From contig CAYJME010000013.1 of assembly GCA_964370795.1 (NCBI GenBank), forward strand, positions 1-31,596: a stretch of 31,596 nt of DNA, written 5' to 3'. This DNA comes from JAHFOW01 sp964370795. Lineage in GTDB: Bacteria; Planctomycetota; Brocadiia; Brocadiales; Brocadiaceae. Below the pieces are notes generated by a model. It had not been told where the DNA came from and searched no databases. It saw only the letters and a list, made by a program, of their open reading frames with translations. Numbering within the stretch: position 1 is the stretch's first letter; each line of letters opens with the position of its first letter. Positions 6,421 to 15,651 of the stretch are shown here, piece after piece. Both the position numbers and the translations under genes were made by a program.

Positions 6421-9400
6421 ATGATGATAAAAAAAATTTCTATTTCCATTGTTTTTCTATTATTTGTTATTATTCCACGTATCTTGTTTGGATATCCATG
6501 GCCTGTTAGTCCATTTTACACTCAGCATAATATTAATTCTACATTAGGAGAATATAGAATAGATAAAGGTATTTCAACATTTCATGGAGGTGTAGATATT
6601 AGAGCGCCCGCACCAAGCAAGGTATATCCTGTTAAAAATGGAACAGTGCATAGCTTTGGACTGGACCATGGGAGCTATGTTGTTATTAGCGGGGATGATG
6701 GAGTAAAGTATGATTATGTTCATATAACCCCAGACTCTTCACTTTATATTGGTAAACCTGTTTATGAAAGCAGCACCCTTCTTGGAACAGTACTGTCTTC
6801 AGAAAATCACGTACATCTTGAAGAAAATGACGGAGAATATAATCCTTTAAGAACCAACGGACTTTCCCCTTATACAGACACATCTGGAACATATCTGTAT
6901 ACATTAGAATTTTATAACAATAATACAAAAACAAAGATAACACAGACAGACGAGTATGGCAACACAATCCTTTCAGGAAAAGTAGATATTCTATCTAAAG
7001 CTAAGGATATACAGAGCCTTGGGAGTGATAAAACGGCTCCCTATAAGATTGGATACAGGGTAAAAGACAAAAATGGGATTGAGGTAGTTCCAAAAACATT
7101 CAACATTCAGTTTGATAGTATTAGAAATAAAATAGTTGACTATGTCTACGATACATCTATATCTGGCGATTCAGATTACTACTATTGGGTTACTAACAAG
7201 ATGGATTCTGATGGCTTCTTGGACACCACGAAACTAAACGATGGAGAATATTACTGGGTATCAACTTTTGCAGATGACATTATTGGTGGAAAATATAATA
7301 TAGACACCAGTCAGGGTGCTGAAACAAGAAAAGTTATTATCAAGAATGGCATTGGTAAATTATCTCCGCCGATACTGGTATCACCAGGAACAGGAAGCGC
7401 ACCGGGGCTGGATGTACCAACCACAACTCCGACATTCCAGTGGCAATCCGTTACGGGGGCAGATGGGTATGCGCTCTATATAAGCAAATACAATGGTTCT
7501 GGTTATGATTTAGTTTTTGATTCGAGCGTCAATGGCGGGCCGCTAACCGGTACTTCGTATATCTTGCCGAATCAATATAAACTTGAAGAAGGGAAACAGT
7601 ACCGTTGGAACATGGCATCACACAACAGTGCGGGTTATGGAACTCCTAATGCTGACCGGCTATATTTTAAAGTATCTACAGGTCCCTTACCATCGCCGAT
7701 ACTGGTATCACCAGGAACAGGAAGCGCACCGGGGCCGGATGTACCAACCACAACTCTGACATTCCAGTGGCAGTCCGTTGCGGGGGCAGATGGGTATGCG
7801 CTCTATATAAGCAAATACAATGGTTCTGGTTATGANNNNNNNNNNNNNNNNNNNNNNNNNNNNNNNNNNNNNNNNNNNNNNNNNNNNNNNNNNNNNNNNN
7901 NNNNNNNNNNNNNNNNNNNNNNNNNNNNNNNNNNNAGAAGGGAAACAGTACCGTTGGAACATGGCATCACACAACAGTGCGGGTTATGGAGACCCAAATA
8001 TAGATAGATTTTATTTCACTGTTGGTTTGACTATTGTTGGCTATCCAGATGCAATATGGAAAGGTCCTGCGGCTGAAGGAAATTATGAGTTTTCCAGAGG
8101 AGACTATACAAAACCTGATTTAATTATCCTTCATACTATTGTACTTTCAGGGGATGGTTGGCAAGCATCGGCAGCTTTGAGTCGTTTCAAGACACCAGGC
8201 GAAGAGGCAAGTGCGCATTATATTATTCGGCAAAATGGTGAAATATGGCAGGTGGTAAGTGATTCAGATACAGCTTACCATGCTGGGAATTTTAGTTATA
8301 ACCAGAGAAGTATTGGAGTTGAGATGGAGGGTTGGGCCGATGGCAAACCAGATGTTTCATGGCAGACAGATGCATTATATAACTCCTTACAAGATTTGAT
8401 TAAATGGCTCAGTGAGCAATATGGCATTCCTCTTGATAGAGAACATATTATAGGACACAATCAAGTGCCGGGTGTTGATAAAGATGGTTGTGCGCCACCT
8501 AATTTTTGGGGTGGATGTGATGGAGGAAAATTTGACCCAGGTCCGTATTGGAATTGGATGAAACTTATGAAAGGATTGGGACAATCAATTAATTATGTAT
8601 CTTTGTCTGTAGAAAAAAATTGCTCGATTTTAACTCTTCCACAATCTGAAGCCCCTTCTTTTATTGATGTTTGGCAAGGGCAGAGATTCGTTGCACATGA
8701 TTTTTCCAATGGTTATTATCTTATATCTATAAGTGGTCAAGAATCAAGTCAACCACCAAAACTAAATGAGTCGGGAGAGTACCATTGGGATGGCTGGATA
8801 TCTTCTTCTTGTGTAAATGTTGATTCTAACTCAACACAGCTTGAAGTAAATGGAATTTTTCCTGATTTATTGGATATTTATGATGCCTCCTCCAATTCAG
8901 CAAATATATTAGCTCATACAATTGATGACAAAAGATATATCGCGACGGGAAATGAACAAAATGTTGAAGGTAAAACATGGAAAGAGTTTTATATGCAATC
9001 AATTGATAATAATATTACAAAAGGATGGGCAATTTCGGCGAATTTATCTGTTGTTAATTCAAATTGGATTACAAATCCAGTCAATGGGCATTTTTACAAG
9101 CTTGTTAGTGGTGAAACCTGGCAGGAGTGTGAGGATAAAGCTGTTGTTCAAGGGGCGCATCTACTAACCATAAATGATGAGGATGAACAAAAATGGTTAA
9201 TAACGACCTTTGGCGTTAATAAGAGGTATTGGATTGGTTATACCGATAAAGACGAAGAAGGAACTTGGAAATGGATCAGTGGAGACCCATCGGATTATAC
9301 AAATTGGGCAGACGGTGAGCCGAATAACTGGAACGATTGTGAAGATTATGCAGAAATGAACTGGACTACGGATGGGAAGTGGAATGATAGTGGCCCTTGT

Positions 9401-12346
9401 AGTTCAGATTGGTCTGAAAGTAAGACTGCTATTATAGAAAAGAAAGATGAAATTCCCCCAAAAGTAGTTTCCACAAGTCCACCTGATGGCACTACAGATG
9501 TGGCAGTAAATACAACTATTACTGCCACATTTAGCAAGGCAATGGATGGGTCAACGATAAGCAATTCTACATTTACCGTAAAAATGCTACCCAATCTAAA
9601 TAATGTGAGTGGTACGGTAACCTATGATGATAAAACTAAAACGGCAACATTTAAACCTGTTGAGAATTTAAACTACTTGACTGAGTACTATGTTACCATT
9701 ACCAATGGTGTAAAAGATACAGCGGGTAATTCCATGGAGAAAGATTATCCATGGAAATTTAAAACCGCGGAATCAGCAGATACAACAGCTCCATTTATCA
9801 ATTCTACGAGCCCACACAAAGATGAAACAGATGTGGCAGTAAATACAACTATTACAGTAACATTTAGCGAGTCAATGGATGCGTCAACGATAAACAATGC
9901 TACATTTATTGTAAAACTGCTACCCGCCAATAATGAAATAACTGGCACTGTAACATATGACGATACGACCAAAACCGCTGTATTTAAACCTGCTGAGAAT
10001 CTAAACTACACGACTAAGTATTATGCAACCATTACTGCAGGTGTAAAAGATTTATCGGGTAATCCCATGGAGAAAGATTATCCATGGTTTTTTACAACCG
10101 CGGCAACAGATACAACACCTCCATCTGTTGTTTCTACAAGTCCACAAAAAGATGAAACAGATGTGCCAGTAAATACAACTATTACAGTAGCATTTAGCGA
10201 GTCAATGGATGCATCAACAATAAGCGATTCTACATTTACCGTAAAAAAGATACTCAATCAATATTTATATAATTTAACTGGTAAGGTAACTTATGACGAT
10301 GTAACCAAAACGGCTACATTTACACCTTCTGGAAATTTAAGCTACTCGACTGAGTATACTGCTACCATTACCAAAGAGGTAAAAGATTTGGCAGGTAATT
10401 CCATGGCAGATGATTATCCATGGAGCTTTACTACGATACCAGTGCCTACGGATACGATACCTCCGGATGGTTCAATTATCATGAGTGATGGCGCAGAGTA
10501 TACGAAGACGAGCGATGTTACTTTAAATCTCTCTGCACAAGATAATGTTGGGGTTGTTGCTTATTTAAAATCAGAGGATTCAACGAAACCCCTACCCTCT
10601 GACGAGCGATGGGAATCTGTTGATCCAATAACGACTGATTTTAGCAAAGAGGTTTCTTTTAAGTTGAGTGACATTGATAGCACAAAAACGGTACATGTAT
10701 GGTATAAGGATGCAGCCGGTAATGTATCTGAACCGGCGAGCGATGCCATTACATTAGATACTATTAGCCCAACAGTGGATATCACAAATCCAGCCACAAA
10801 TCCTTATGTTACGCTTGAAGATAAAATAAATCTGGCCGGTACGGCAGAAGATGTTACGAGTGGTGTGAAAAGTGTAACGTGGGAAAACGATAAGGGAGGT
10901 AGTGGCTCAGCAACAGGAACAACGAATTGGAATGTTTCGGATATAAATTTAGTTGCGGGTACAAATACAATCACGGTAATGGCGCTTGATAACGCTGGTA
11001 ATCCGCCCGGGTCTGATGAAATAACGATAACGCGTTGTACCTATACTCTCTCACCAGAAAAGGAGTCTTTCGACCCACAGGGTGGAGAGGGAAGTTTTGA
11101 AATAACAACTGTTTCAGAAAGTTGCTGCTGGAGCGCTCAATCAGATGCAGACTGGATTGAAATAAAATCCGTGAAGAGCGCATGTGGGGGTGGAAAGATT
11201 GACTATGCAGTAAATAAGAATGAGACTACAGAAGGGCGCGATGGCACAATAACGATTGAAAACCAAATATTCACAGTACACCAGAAGGGTAAAGAAGTAT
11301 GTACTGATGATTTTGAGGAAAATGAAGATTTTAACAACGCTTATGGGCTGCTTCAATCAGGGCGCAGTTATAACGGCATAATATGTTCAAGTTCCGATAA
11401 TGATTATTTTAAAATAAATCTGGCAAGCATGGGGACAATTACTGCACAACTTACGGTGCCCCCAGGCAAAAATTATGACCTTTCTCTGTATGACGCTGAC
11501 CAAAATATAGTAGCTACGTCAATGCGGGGAACGGGGAGTCCTGAATCTATTGAGTATAATGGATCGCCAGGTACTTATTATATAAGCGTTGTTGGTAATG
11601 GTGGTGTTCATGATGAGGTTCAGCCGTATACTTTGTCAGGAACATGGACTGAATGGATTGTTAATTCAGAAAATGAACACTATTACAAAGTTATTGAAGG
11701 GAGAAAGTGGGACTGGCAGCGGTGTGAGGACGACGCTCAGTTACAACATGCCCACCTGGTGACAATTAACAACAGCGATGAACAATATTGGTTGTTAAAG
11801 ACTTTTCCTTTAAATAAACGGTGTTGGATTGGATACACCGATGATGAAACGGAAGGCGACTGGAAGTGGTCAAGTGGAGAAGTTTCAGGTTATGAAAATT
11901 GGAATTCGGGAGAGCCAAATAACACCGATGATTGTGAAGATTATGCGATTATGAGACCCGATGGTACATGGAATGACGTGGGATCTTGCAGTCCTATTTG
12001 GCCATCCGTCAATACGGCTATTATAGAAAAAACCGTATGTCTGTCTAACACGCCAGAAAAAATAACATGCGAACCAAATAATTTAGTACTGGGTAAAGAA
12101 AAGAGTGGGGAGGTTGACGTTGTTATTACAGGGGCTGACGGTTGTCTTGCTGAAGGTGTAACAGTCAATGCAGTTATTTATCCAGTAAGCAGGCAGTTCA
12201 TATCGGTTTTATCAAAGAGCGCTGTTACCGATTCCGACGGCAAGGCAAAATTTACTATACAGGCAAAGAAAAAGAAAGGGAAGGCAAGGGTTCATTTCAA
12301 GGCAGTCGATTTAACAATGGTGTTAAAAGTGAAAGTGGTTAAATAA
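6421..12346 (+). CDS. Giant secreted M23 peptidase / amidase_2 / C-type lectin protein (one gene across an assembly gap)
   Basis: About 1967 aa if the gap is really 78 bp. Order (approximate residues, post-gap numbering assumes 78 bp): signal peptide 1-24; M23/LytM-like domain with zinc ligands His55, Asp59 (HGGVD) and HxH 130-132; two 109-residue Fn3-like repeats 317-531; N-acetylmuramoyl-L-alanine amidase_2 about 555-705 with ligand candidates His564, His672 and Asp698; SH3-like stretch about 790-870; C-type lectin domain 875-1003 (EPN at 959); three Big_5 Ig-like domains 1005-1333; two more Ig-like domains to 1531; BACON 1531-1617; PPC 1618-1737; second C-type lectin 1738-1865 (EPN at 1824); Ig-like end. 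The ligands look intact, so both the peptide and amide bonds of peptidoglycan could be cut, with lectin domains binding sugar. AGGAG precedes ATG. Seen as two frames only because the 100-N gap has arbitrary length. Confidence 0.85.
7836..7935. other. assembly gap of 100 N in the second Fn3-like repeat
   Basis: Exactly 100 N, a conventional placeholder. Aligning the flanks to the first repeat copy (7369-7695, 327-bp period) predicts 78 missing bases (7509-7586 equivalent), a multiple of three, which rejoins the upstream and downstream frames. More repeat copies could also be missing. Confidence 0.95.
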
Positions 12347-12460
12347 TATCTGTGAGTGTGTCTGATTTGATACATCTATAGTAAAAGCTAAAAGAAAGTA
12401 GTCATTGTGCGGGTACCTTACATTAACTCTGGGTAAACTATAGCCCAAAACAATCTCAAT

Positions 12461-12491
12461 GAAGGATTGCTTCGCTGTCACTCGCAATGAC
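12461..12491 (+). repeat. GGATTGCTTCGCT-type dispersed repeat
   Basis: GAAGGATTGCTTCGCT followed by CGCAATGAC. A second copy lies at 17255-17285 between selA and selB; the two share both ends but differ in the centre. Confidence 0.75.
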
Positions 12492-12533
12492 CTTTGCATG
12501 AAGACGCTCGCAATAGTTTAGTGAAATTCTCTG

Positions 12534-12567
12534 GTAGAGACGCAACGCATTGCGTCTCTACTTTTTT
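12534..12567 (+). terminator. terminator-like palindrome downstream of the giant hydrolase gene
   Basis: A perfect 12-bp stem GTAGAGACGCAA/TTGCGTCTCTAC with loop CGCA, followed by T6. It is about 190 bp after the hydrolase stop, so it could end that transcript. Its sequence also resembles a mobile REP-type palindrome, so the function is not certain. Confidence 0.65.
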
Positions 12568-12619
12568 ACAGGATAAACAGAACGCAGACCAGAACATTTC
12601 AAGTTAGAAGAAATTGGTA

Positions 12620-12640
12620 GGTCAACCGTCCCGGTTGACC
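12620..12640. repeat. palindromic REP-like element
   Basis: A 9-bp stem GGTCAACCG/CGGTTGACC with a 3-nt loop. It is one of a run of unrelated palindromes in this interval. Confidence 0.65.
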
Positions 12641-12664
12641 AAATCAAAAGCAACAAACGGATAC

Positions 12665-12687
12665 AGGACAAGCGAGACGCTTGTCCT
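12665..12687. repeat. palindromic REP-like element
   Basis: A 10-bp stem AGGACAAGCG/CGCTTGTCCT with loop AGA, 25 bp after the previous palindrome. Confidence 0.65.
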
Positions 12688-12981
12688 ACCAACAACGTCT
12701 CAAACCCGCTTAAATAAAATGAAAATACCTATCAAACAAGATATGCACGGATAGTTTCGAAAAATGCTTTCTCAATACAAGGTGAACGAAGTTATATGTA
12801 AACGATTGGAATGTTATTTTCCATTCATTGTTATTACGCTCTTTCAGAGCTTAAAACATGTTGTACTCATAATCAGGGCGTTGCCCTGGGCTTTCCTCTG
12901 TAAACACTTTTTCTTTTTCCCACCGGAGAAATGCGGATGATATATTTTGTTGTGAAGTTGCGTTTTAAAGTGGAGAATTTA

Positions 12982-12990
12982 TGGTATAAT
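12982..12990 (+). promoter_or_regulatory. extended -10 promoter of the toxin-antitoxin pair
   Basis: TGGTATAAT is an extended -10 (TGn-TATAAT). No good -35 is seen at 17 bp. Transcription would begin near 12997, at the ATG of 12998, so the message may be leaderless. Confidence 0.5.
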
Positions 12991-12991
12991 A

Positions 12992-13297
12992 TTGAGTATG
13001 ATTTCTGATACAATAAAAATAATAATTGCTCCTTGCCTTTGGGGTGCAGATATTGACTCCCTGGATATGGAATTGGATAAATTTCTTATCGTTGAGCGGG
13101 TTTTGGAGCATGGCGGCGATAAGCAGATCGAGTTTGTTTTAGCGCATTATAAATCTGCAGATATCATGCTGGTAGTGCGTGAAAGCGCTTACCTGAGCCC
13201 TAAAACAGTTAACTACTGGTGTTTATACTTTAATCTGAAAAGGGAAGAAACGCGGTGTTTTCAAAAGCAATACCAGCCCCTGTGGCCGCACTCTTAA
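12992..13297 (+). CDS. DUF6922-like protein, probable antitoxin partner of AbiEii
   Basis: A 99-101 aa protein with a pattern typical of small proteins encoded before AbiEii-type nucleotidyltransferases: a Trp-Gly-x-Asp-I-Asp region near the N-terminus, 'KFLIVERVLEHGG' (about 31-43), then 'SAYLSPKTVNYW' (about 65-76). Two starts fit: TTG at 12992, or ATG at 12998, which coincides with the predicted transcription start. I prefer ATG 12998 because the -10 overlaps the region upstream of TTG. Its 3' end overlaps the next gene by 43 bp, so the two are translated from one message. Role inferred: antitoxin, possibly DNA-binding and self-regulating. No experimental family function is visible from sequence. 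Confidence 0.65.
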   Translation: MSMISDTIKIIIAPCLWGADIDSLDMELDKFLIVERVLEHGGDKQIEFVLAHYKSADIMLVVRESAYLSPKTVNYWCLYFNLKREETRCFQKQYQPLWPHS

Positions 13298-13908
13298 AAG
13301 ATGTTTATCGTTGGCCAATACCAGCTTGTACCTATATGGCGGGTGGGACTGCTGTTGCGATTTACTTGAGTCATCGGCTATCATTGGATATAGATTTATT
13401 TACAAGCGAAGAGTTTTATTGCGGTCCTCTTGTAGTATATCTTAAACAAAAGTACACCACGACGGTAACAAATCCTGCAGAAAAGAATACCCTGACAGCA
13501 ATTCTTGACAATACCAGATTTAGCCTTTTTTATTATCCCTATGCACTTCTAAAACCATGGATTAATAACCCTGACTACAGGATTAAATTAGCGTCCCCTG
13601 AAGATATTGCAACTATGAAGGTTGTAGCTATTGTGCAAAGAGGAACAGCCAAGGATTTTTTTGATCTTAAATCACTCATAGAGGCTTATGAGCTATCATT
13701 GGATTATTTGATGTCGTTTGTGCAAAAGAAATATGGGGTGTCTGAAGAGTATTGTTATCAGATCAAGAGAAGTCTTGTCTATTTTGATGATGCCGTGAAA
13801 AGCCTTGGTGATGTGACGATTGTAAGGCATGGTCAGGGGATGCGTTTGAAAAGGAAAGATTGGAACGAGGTTGAGTATTTTTTTTTAAAATTAGTATTAG
13901 GGCGATGA
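13255..13908 (+). CDS. AbiEii/AbiGii-family nucleotidyltransferase toxin
   Basis: The 217-aa product has the family core AGGTAVAIYLSHRLSLDIDLF (residues about 29-49), with the Gly-Gly and Asp-x-Asp of a DNA polymerase beta-type nucleotidyltransferase fold, and the later 'KDFFDLKSLIE' segment (about 139-149). AbiEii toxins transfer nucleotides to RNA, including tRNA acceptor ends in studied members, and stop growth. The start is GTG with AGGGAAG 7-10 nt upstream, inside the end of the DUF6922 gene. Length fits the short AbiEii group. With its neighbour it forms a type IV-like or type II-like toxin-antitoxin or phage-defence pair. It is flanked by repeat-rich DNA, consistent with horizontal gain. 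Confidence 0.8.
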   Translation: MFSKAIPAPVAALLKDVYRWPIPACTYMAGGTAVAIYLSHRLSLDIDLFTSEEFYCGPLVVYLKQKYTTTVTNPAEKNTLTAILDNTRFSLFYYPYALLKPWINNPDYRIKLASPEDIATMKVVAIVQRGTAKDFFDLKSLIEAYELSLDYLMSFVQKKYGVSEEYCYQIKRSLVYFDDAVKSLGDVTIVRHGQGMRLKRKDWNEVEYFFLKLVLGR

Positions 13909-14005
13909 TGTTTCGCTATTAAGTGGCAAAATTGTAGCTTACCGCTTTCTCACAAGAATATCCGCGGCAGGTCAATCCAGTCCATCCTGTCTAAAAGTCG
14001 TTTTT

Positions 14006-14037
14006 GGAAACCACAGATTGCACAGATTTCTCAGATT
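14006..14037 (+). repeat. CCACAGATT-family dispersed repeat, forward copy
   Basis: GGAAACCACAGATTGCACAG followed by ATTTCTCAGATT. It forms an inverted pair with 14274-14303. Confidence 0.8.
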
Positions 14038-14052
14038 GAATATTACATTTAC

Positions 14053-14080
14053 CGCTAAGGAAGGCAGGAAGGGCAGGAAT
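14053..14080 (+). repeat. GCTAAGGAAGGCAGGAA-type repeat
   Basis: First of several copies in this area (14950, 15490, and reverse copies at about 15005 and 15441). Confidence 0.75.
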
Positions 14081-14273
14081 GTTTTTTGTTGACAACATGA
14101 AACTATTTTTGCCCTTCGTGTCTTTGCCGCGAATTAGCTTGCCGATTGTCGTTGGAAAACGGATCCTACCATACCTTGTTTTTATACCACAAATAATTTT
14201 TGCGTTGTAATAGGTTCAGGTTCATAATAATATTAGAAAATCTAAAAAAAGTATGGGGTTCAAAGATATTTTT

Positions 14274-14303
14274 ATCTGTGTCATCTGTGCAATCTGTGGT
14301 TTC
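14274..14303 (-). repeat. CCACAGATT-family dispersed repeat, reverse copy
   Basis: ATCTGTGTCATCTGTGCAAT followed by CTGTGGTTTC, immediately upstream of trpF. Confidence 0.8.
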
Positions 14304-14317
14304 AAAGAAGGAATATC

Positions 14318-14932
14318 ATGAGGGTAAAGATCTGCGGGATTACCAATCAGGAAGACGCTCTTGCTGCCGTTGATGCGGGCGCGGATGCGCTGGGATTTGT
14401 CTTTGCAAAAAGTCCCCGACAGGTGACGAAGGAGCAGGCATGGAACATTATTCAACGTCTGCCGCCGTTTGTCTCTCCGGTGGCCGTCTTTGTCGATGAG
14501 CAGGTAGATGCCATAAAAGAGATTTGTAATTTTTGTGGTATTTATACGGTACAGCTTCACGGCAGTGAACCTCCTGAATACGTGAATTATCTGGAAAAAT
14601 ATACGGTTATCAAGGCGTTTCGGGTTAGAGGGGAAAAAGATATACAACAACTAGCGCATTACAAACCACATGCCTTTTTACTGGATAGTTATGTGAAGGG
14701 GGCTATGGGTGGAACGGGGGTGACGTTTAAGTGGGAACTTGCCAGGAAGGCGTGCAGTTATGGGCCAATTATCCTGTCCGGTGGGTTGACGCCGGAAAAT
14801 GTGAGTGAGGCCATCAGGGTAGTAAACCCGTTTGGGGTGGATGTGTCGTCAGGCGTGGAAATATCGCCAAGGAAGAAAGATAAGGAATTAGTGAAACGGT
14901 TTATTATGAATGCAAAATTAGGAAATAAATAA
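14318..14932 (+). CDS. trpF: Phosphoribosylanthranilate isomerase
   Basis: TrpF converts N-(5'-phosphoribosyl)anthranilate to the 1-deoxyribulose isomer (CdRP) in tryptophan synthesis. The 204-aa product is a full-length single-domain TIM barrel: N-terminal MRVKICGIT with the catalytic Cys6, 'DALGFVFAKSPRQV' (about 28-41), the phosphate-binding 'PIILSGGLTPENV' (about 147-159) and 'GVDVSSGVE' (about 170-178). Asp in 'FLLDSYV' is the expected second catalytic residue. A Shine-Dalgarno-like GAAGGA precedes the ATG. No other trp gene is adjacent, so tryptophan genes are scattered, as common in planctomycetes. Confidence 0.95.
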   Translation: MRVKICGITNQEDALAAVDAGADALGFVFAKSPRQVTKEQAWNIIQRLPPFVSPVAVFVDEQVDAIKEICNFCGIYTVQLHGSEPPEYVNYLEKYTVIKAFRVRGEKDIQQLAHYKPHAFLLDSYVKGAMGGTGVTFKWELARKACSYGPIILSGGLTPENVSEAIRVVNPFGVDVSSGVEISPRKKDKELVKRFIMNAKLGNK

Positions 14933-14948
14933 TTTAAAAAAAGATATA

Positions 14949-15523
14949 TGGCTAAGGAAGGCAGGAAAGACAGGAATGGGTGGAGGTTGGATAATTTAAA
15001 GATATTCCTGATTTTCCTGTGTTCTTCAGATGAGAGTATATTCAGTTCAGAAAAGGCAGGTAGGGATGGAATTAGAATACGAGGATTTGACGGATAAGAT
15101 TATTGCTGCGGCAATAAGTGTTCACAAAACTCTTGGTCCTGGTTTCCTTGAATCATTTTATGAAAATGCACTTTCACGGGAATTTGAAAATCGTAATATT
15201 TCTTATAAAAGGCAATGGGAAATACCGGTATTTTATGATGGAAAAGAAGTTGGCAGGCACAGATTGGATTTGTTTGTGTTTGATAAATTTGTCATTGAAT
15301 TAAAGGCGATAAAAGAAGTTACAAATGAACACTATGCCATTGTTCGTTCTTACCTAAAGGCTGCAGGACAAAAACATGGATTGATTTTTAATTTTGCCAA
15401 ACCAACATTGGAAGTTAAAAGAGTAATTTCTTCTTGGTAATTTTCCTGCCCTTCCTGCATTCCTTAGATGAAAATGTTTTTGATAGGAGTGGCTAAGAAA
15501 GGCCGGAAAGACAGGAAAGGGTG
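14949..15523 (+). mobile_element. candidate repeat-bounded unit carrying the GxxExxY gene
   Basis: Two direct copies of TGGCTAAGRAAGGCMGGAAA...CAGGAAWGGGTG lie at 14949-14982 and 15490-15523, 541 bp apart. A second direct pair (TTCCTG...TTCCTG...AGATGA; about 15005-15033 and 15441-15471) directly flanks the GxxExxY ORF. No transposase is present, so movement is inferred only. Confidence 0.4.
15066..15440 (+). CDS. GxxExxY family protein
   Basis: The 124-aa product (from ATG 15066) contains the name-giving motif GFLESFY with 'HKTLGPGFLESFYENAL' near residues 19-35, and later 'DLFVFDKFVIELKAIKEV' (about 74-91), which looks like the D...ExK core of a PD-(D/E)xK nuclease fold. The function of the family is unknown; a nuclease role is inferred from fold resemblance. 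The in-frame ATG at 15030 would add 12 residues, but these are encoded by the flanking repeat, and family members normally begin MELxYEDLT, so the later start is preferred. Flanked by direct repeats on both sides, a context that suggests the gene travels with the repeats. Confidence 0.82.
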   Translation: MELEYEDLTDKIIAAAISVHKTLGPGFLESFYENALSREFENRNISYKRQWEIPVFYDGKEVGRHRLDLFVFDKFVIELKAIKEVTNEHYAIVRSYLKAAGQKHGLIFNFAKPTLEVKRVISSW

Positions 15524-15608
15524 ACGTCGGGTTTTTCTTAATTAATACATATTTCTCATGTTTTATAGTATTACTCCGTTTTATGTAATTTTTAAACACA
15601 CCCCTAAA

Positions 15609-15628
15609 TCCCCTCTTGATAGAGGGGA
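15609..15628. repeat. CCCCTCT/AGAGGGG palindromic element upstream of selA
   Basis: CCCCTCT (15610-15616), loop TGAT, AGAGGGG (15621-15627), 25 bp before the selA ATG. It resembles a palindrome inside the selA coding region at about 15808-15843. Confidence 0.6.
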
Positions 15629-15651
15629 CTTGGCTGTGATTATGCTGTGTT

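Larger units (their letters stand above)
12347..12991. other. intergenic cluster of palindromic repeat elements
   Basis: No gene is seen in these 645 bp. It holds at least five short palindromic or dispersed elements, each listed or named: 12461-12491, 12534-12567, 12620-12640, 12665-12687 and CAGGGC-GTT-GCCCTG at 12874-12888. A promoter for the toxin-antitoxin pair is at the end. Confidence 0.8.
13909..14317. other. repeat-filled intergenic region before trpF
   Basis: No gene is seen in 409 bp. It has an inverted pair of CCACAGATT repeats (14006-14037 and 14274-14303) and a copy of the GGAAGGCAGGAA repeat (14053-14080). The reverse copy ends only 15 bp before the trpF ATG. Confidence 0.75.

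Noticed and set aside
7820..12346. A separate gene starting at 7820
   Set aside because: The frame starts within a repeat of the upstream gene and is an effect of the 100-N gap; repeat alignment predicts a joined frame.
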